Positions 61,601 through 64,000 of a stretch of DNA of 64,000 bases are shown here, piece by piece. Each line of letters starts with the position of its first letter. The stretch's first letter is position 1. A program made the translations under genes and the position numbers. The notes under the pieces were generated by a model, which was not told the DNA's origin, searched no databases, and saw only the letters and a list, made by a program, of their open reading frames with translations. This DNA comes from Spirodela intermedia (taxonomy: Eukaryota; Streptophyta; Magnoliopsida; Alismatales; Araceae), in NCBI GenBank assembly GCA_902729315.2, contig LR746275.1:1520501-1584500 (forward strand). The letters run 5' to 3'.

Positions 61601-61819
61601 AGTGAGGCGAAGAACTACCGGTACAGCCTGGAAGTTGGGGCAAATGGGAGGAAGATGGTCTGGCAGGGGGTGCCCCGCAGCATACGGGACAGCCACCGCA
61701 AGGTGAGGGACAGCCATGACGGCCTCATCATCCCCCGCAACATGGCCCTCTTCTTCTCCGGCGGAGATCGCAAGGAGCTCAAGCTCAGGGTCACTGGGAG
61801 AATCTGGAAGGAACAGTAA
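58687..61819 (+). CDS. SINAT-type RING E3 ubiquitin ligase (seven in absentia homolog), three coding exons
   Basis: Exons 58687-58896, 60275-60661 and 61499-61819 are all in phase 0 and give 305 residues, the usual SINAT length. The N-terminus carries EVIDPPKNEDL and SSSVRELLE, followed by a C3HC4 RING: CPVCLNAMYPPIHQC, NGHTLCSGCKPRV and HNRCPTC, with all eight zinc ligands. Next comes the SIAH-type zinc finger (LPCKYQNFGC through HLKDDHKVDMH). The C-terminal TRAF-like substrate-binding domain contains YVKSNPHEVENATWML, VFSCFGQYFCLHFEAFQLG, YRYSLEVGANGRKMVWQG and RVTGRIWKEQ at the very end. SINAT proteins dimerise and ubiquitinate transcription, hormone-response and autophagy factors; the targets here are unknown. 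Intron 2 is an odd tandem array (separate entry). Sequence is intact. Confidence 0.95.
60650..61498 (+). repeat. ~112-bp tandem repeats filling SINAT intron 2
   Basis: Units keyed by TGGATGCTGACRGTAAYATT start at about 60650 (the true end of exon 2 plus its donor), 60770, 60886, 60996, 61108, 61221, 61364 and 61438. Most spacings are 110-120 bp, the last two 143 and 74. Shared words include CTTTCATAGTTCTCACA before the key and TTCATAGTTCC after it. The array runs through nearly all of the 837 bp intron. Confidence 0.88.
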
Positions 61820-62110
61820 TCCCCTTCCCAATCTCTCTCTCTCTTTCTCATACACACCCACAGAGCTTCTCCCTCCTGCACTGTGTGGTGAAGCGGACTC
61901 AGAGTGAGTACTGAGCTTCTCTTTTGGAAGTCTTGAAGGCAAACCCTCTTTGCTTGATGAGAATGACATGGCTGGTGGGGAGGGGGACTCTTCTTCTGTT
62001 GTAATTGAACTGGTGAATCAATGAGAATGACAGCTGAGCTCCTGGAGGTGTGTATCAGAGGAGAATGTTGGGGGGGAGGTGGAGGGGGGGGGCTGTTCTT
62101 TTTCCCCCTG
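61820..62110 (+). other. SINAT 3' untranslated region
   Basis: Follows the stop codon. It includes a CT run and G-rich stretches near 62070-62090. No open frame of note. Confidence 0.45.
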
Positions 62111-62115
62111 TTTTT

Positions 62116-62770
62116 GTTCAGAGGCTACTTGGAGGTTGACCTGTTTCTTGATGAATCATAAGAAACATGAGAGGGGGAGCTAAGCTTCCATCCGGTTGTA
62201 TATAGTGGGAATTTTAGAGTTTTTCTTTCAAAGTTTTATGAGAGCTATTTTACTTCTAGTGATGAATATTATTTGATTCTTTCTTAGTTCATTCACTTTG
62301 TTCTTAAATATGAATACAATAAATAGATGATGATGAATAGTATTTATCTTATTTTATTTATTTATTTAATTCTTTTTATTTTCGTTCAAAGGCTACTTGG
62401 AATTTGACCTGTTTCTTGATGAATCATAAGAAACGTGAGATGGGTAGCTAAGATTTCATCCGGGTATATTTAATGCGATTTTTAGAGGTTTTTTCAGAGC
62501 TAATATTTATTTTATTCTCTATTAGTTCACTGATTGTTCTGAGATATGAATAAAATAAAATAAGATGATCAGGTGTCACACATTTTCTGATTTATACTGA
62601 TTTTATTTCTTTATTTTTAGAGGTTTTTTCAGAGCTAATGTTTCATTGATTCTCTATTAGTTCACTGTGTTCTTATATATGAATAAAATAAAATAAATAA
62701 CATGATTAGGTGTCATATTTTCTGATTTATACTGTATTTATTTATTTATTTTAATTTATTTCTTCAGTGT
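62116..62770 (+). repeat. nested tandem duplications in the SINAT 3' flank
   Basis: A block GTTCARAGGCTACTTGGA, with a GACCTGTTTCTTGATGAATC match after it, occurs at 62116 and 62384 (268 bp apart). A second block, TAGAGGTTTTTTCAGAGC to TTTCTGATTTATACTG, occurs at 62483 and 62618 (135 bp apart). Both are AT-rich and non-coding. Confidence 0.88.
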
Positions 62771-63000
62771 GCAGTATAAGATAAGTATAATGTTCTTGAA
62801 TGGGTGATGCGGGAATATTCAGATTATTCTCCCTTGAAAGTCTTAAATTATTTTATAATTTTCTCATCATTCTAATTAGGGAAGGTTCAGACATCACAGG
62901 ATTCGCAACGTATAACGGTCGGCGACCATTCTTCCCCCCATTATCCCTAAATCCAACGGTCACATCGCCTGCCTTTTTGTTCTCCCTCTGCGCCACGGCA

Positions 63001-63141
63001 ATGGCGGCGGTTCTTTCTCTGTCATCTCCAGCGCGTCCCTCTCCGGCTTCTTCTGCTCGAGGTAGCAAACCCTTAGAGAGAGAAAAGGAATTGCCGCCGG
63101 CGGCGCCGCCTCGCGGGAGATGGACTCCATGGAATCCCTGA
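63001..63141 (+). other. upstream open reading frame overlapping the UMP synthase start
   Basis: ATG at 63001 opens a 46-codon frame that ends at 63141, 22 bases past the UMP synthase ATG at 63120 and in a different frame. Its first ~20 residues (MAAVLSLSSPARPSPASS) look like a transit peptide by composition. Whether it lies in the mRNA depends on the unknown transcription start. Confidence 0.4.
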
Positions 63142-63926
63142 TTCTTGAGCTCTACGAGATAGAGGCCGTGAAATTCGGGTCCTTCAAGCTCAAGTCCGGG
63201 ATCATCTCTCCCATCTACATCGATCTTCGCGTCATCGTCTCCTTCCCGGCGCTTCTCCGCCGCGTTGCCGATCTCCTCTTCTCCTGCCTGGCCGCTGCCT
63301 CGCCACCGCCGAGGTTCGACCTCGTCTGCGGCGTCCCCTACACCGCTCTACCCATCGCCACCGTCGTCTCCGTCGAGCATGGCATCCCCATGCTCATGCG
63401 CCGCAAGGAGGTCAAGACCTACGGCACAGGGAAGTCGATCGAGGGGGTGTTTGCGAAAGGCCAGGCCTGTCTCGTGGTGGAGGATCTCGTCACCTCCGGC
63501 GCCTCGGTGCTGGAGACCGCGGCGCCGCTGCGGGCCGAGGGTCTGGAAGTGGCGGACGCGGTGGTGCTGATCGATCGGGAGCAAGGAGGCAGGGAAAACC
63601 TGGCTAACCAGGGGATACGGCTTCACTCCATGCTGAGGCTATCTGGAATCGTGGAAGCTCTGGTGAGGCACGGGAAGATTTCGGAGGAGAAGCAGAGGGA
63701 AGTCATATCATTCCTCGATGAGAACAGAATGGTCAAGGTGCCCTCGCCGGCGCCTGCCGGCGACAAGGCAAAGACTAGGGTTAGGGTTTCTTATGGGGAG
63801 AGAGCAGCAGTGGTGAAGAATCCGGCGGGGAGGAGGTTGTTGGAGGTGATGGAGGCGAAGCAGAGCAACCTTTGTCTGGCGGCCGACGTGAGCACAGCGA
63901 AGGAGCTCCTCGCCATCGCCGACAAG
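63120..63926 (+). CDS. UMP synthase, first exon (orotate phosphoribosyltransferase domain); gene continues past the window
   Basis: Reads [20 protein letters not shown] and continues for 269 codons to IADK, where a GT donor at 63927 precedes an in-frame stop, so the window ends in intron 1. Features of the OPRT domain are [52 protein letters not shown] and the PRPP-binding loop [20 protein letters not shown]. From about residue 225 begins the linker and the start of the OMP decarboxylase part ([20 protein letters not shown]). In plants the two activities are fused (UMPS, PYR5-6); the enzyme makes UMP from orotate. The decarboxylase catalytic residues lie outside the window. Strongly GC-rich exon. 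Confidence 0.94.
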
Positions 63927-64000
63927 GTCTGATTGTCCTCTTAGTCGATCCTCCTCTCTATTTCCGTTTTTATTTTCCCGTGTTCGTCTGCATTGTGCAT
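63927..64000 (+). other. start of UMP synthase intron 1, window edge
   Basis: GTCTGATTG after the predicted donor, then T-rich sequence to the end of the window, as expected for a plant intron. Confidence 0.6.

Overview
This is nuclear DNA from a flowering plant. Ten recognisable plant genes are present, most split by GT-AG introns with plant-style spacing. One product has a chloroplast-type N-terminus, and the set includes plant-specific families (PPR, LNK, SINAT, a strictosidine synthase-like protein). GC-rich first exons and single-exon genes next to very AT-rich spacers, plus many (GA/CT)n tracts, lean towards a monocot or another GC-biased angiosperm lineage, but the species cannot be fixed from the sequence. 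No bacterial, viral, CRISPR, rRNA or convincing tRNA feature was seen. No intact transposon with a coding domain was found.

Layout. (1) 1-1436 is a purine-rich spacer, then a three-exon strictosidine synthase-like gene (+, 1437-2955). (2) 2956-9190 is a long spacer with a ~620 bp tandem duplication, an AT-rich stretch and a TATC minisatellite. (3) The single-exon plastid isopropylmalate isomerase small subunit gene (+, 9408-10202) has a cluster of TGGGCC-type promoter elements. (4) 10203-15876 is a mostly AT-rich spacer carrying a degenerate ~50 bp array. (5) A three-exon polygalacturonase gene lies on the minus strand (18280-15877). (6) An intronless E-class PPR gene is at 20687-23059 (+). 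(7) A 74-aa Romo1-family mitochondrial protein gene is at 24598-27843 (+). (8) A VPS9A-type Rab5 exchange factor gene is at 29977-36939 (+). (9) An LNK2-like clock co-activator gene is at 38618-44574 (+) with G-boxes upstream. (10) A conserved 86-aa plant protein of unknown function is encoded at 48781-51488 (+). (11) The mitoribosomal protein mS34 gene is at 53782-56043 (+). (12) A SINAT RING E3 ligase gene is at 58687-61819 (+). (13) The orotate phosphoribosyltransferase exon of UMP synthase runs from 63120 towards the window end (+).

The genes form no operon or evident cluster. Several serve organelles (LeuD in plastids; Romo1 and mS34 in mitochondria; the PPR probably in one of them). Others act in endosomal trafficking, ubiquitination, clock output, cell-wall pectin and pyrimidine synthesis.

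The most unusual structure is in non-coding DNA. Local tandem duplications are very frequent, and in two unrelated genes a whole intron is built from ~90-115 bp tandem units that each carry a copy of the adjoining exon edge and splice site: the acceptor side in polygalacturonase intron 1 and the donor side in SINAT intron 2. Two introns use the minor GC-AG donor class. Exon boundaries were set by reading splice sites, checking reading phase and comparing with remembered family sequences; no alignment was run.
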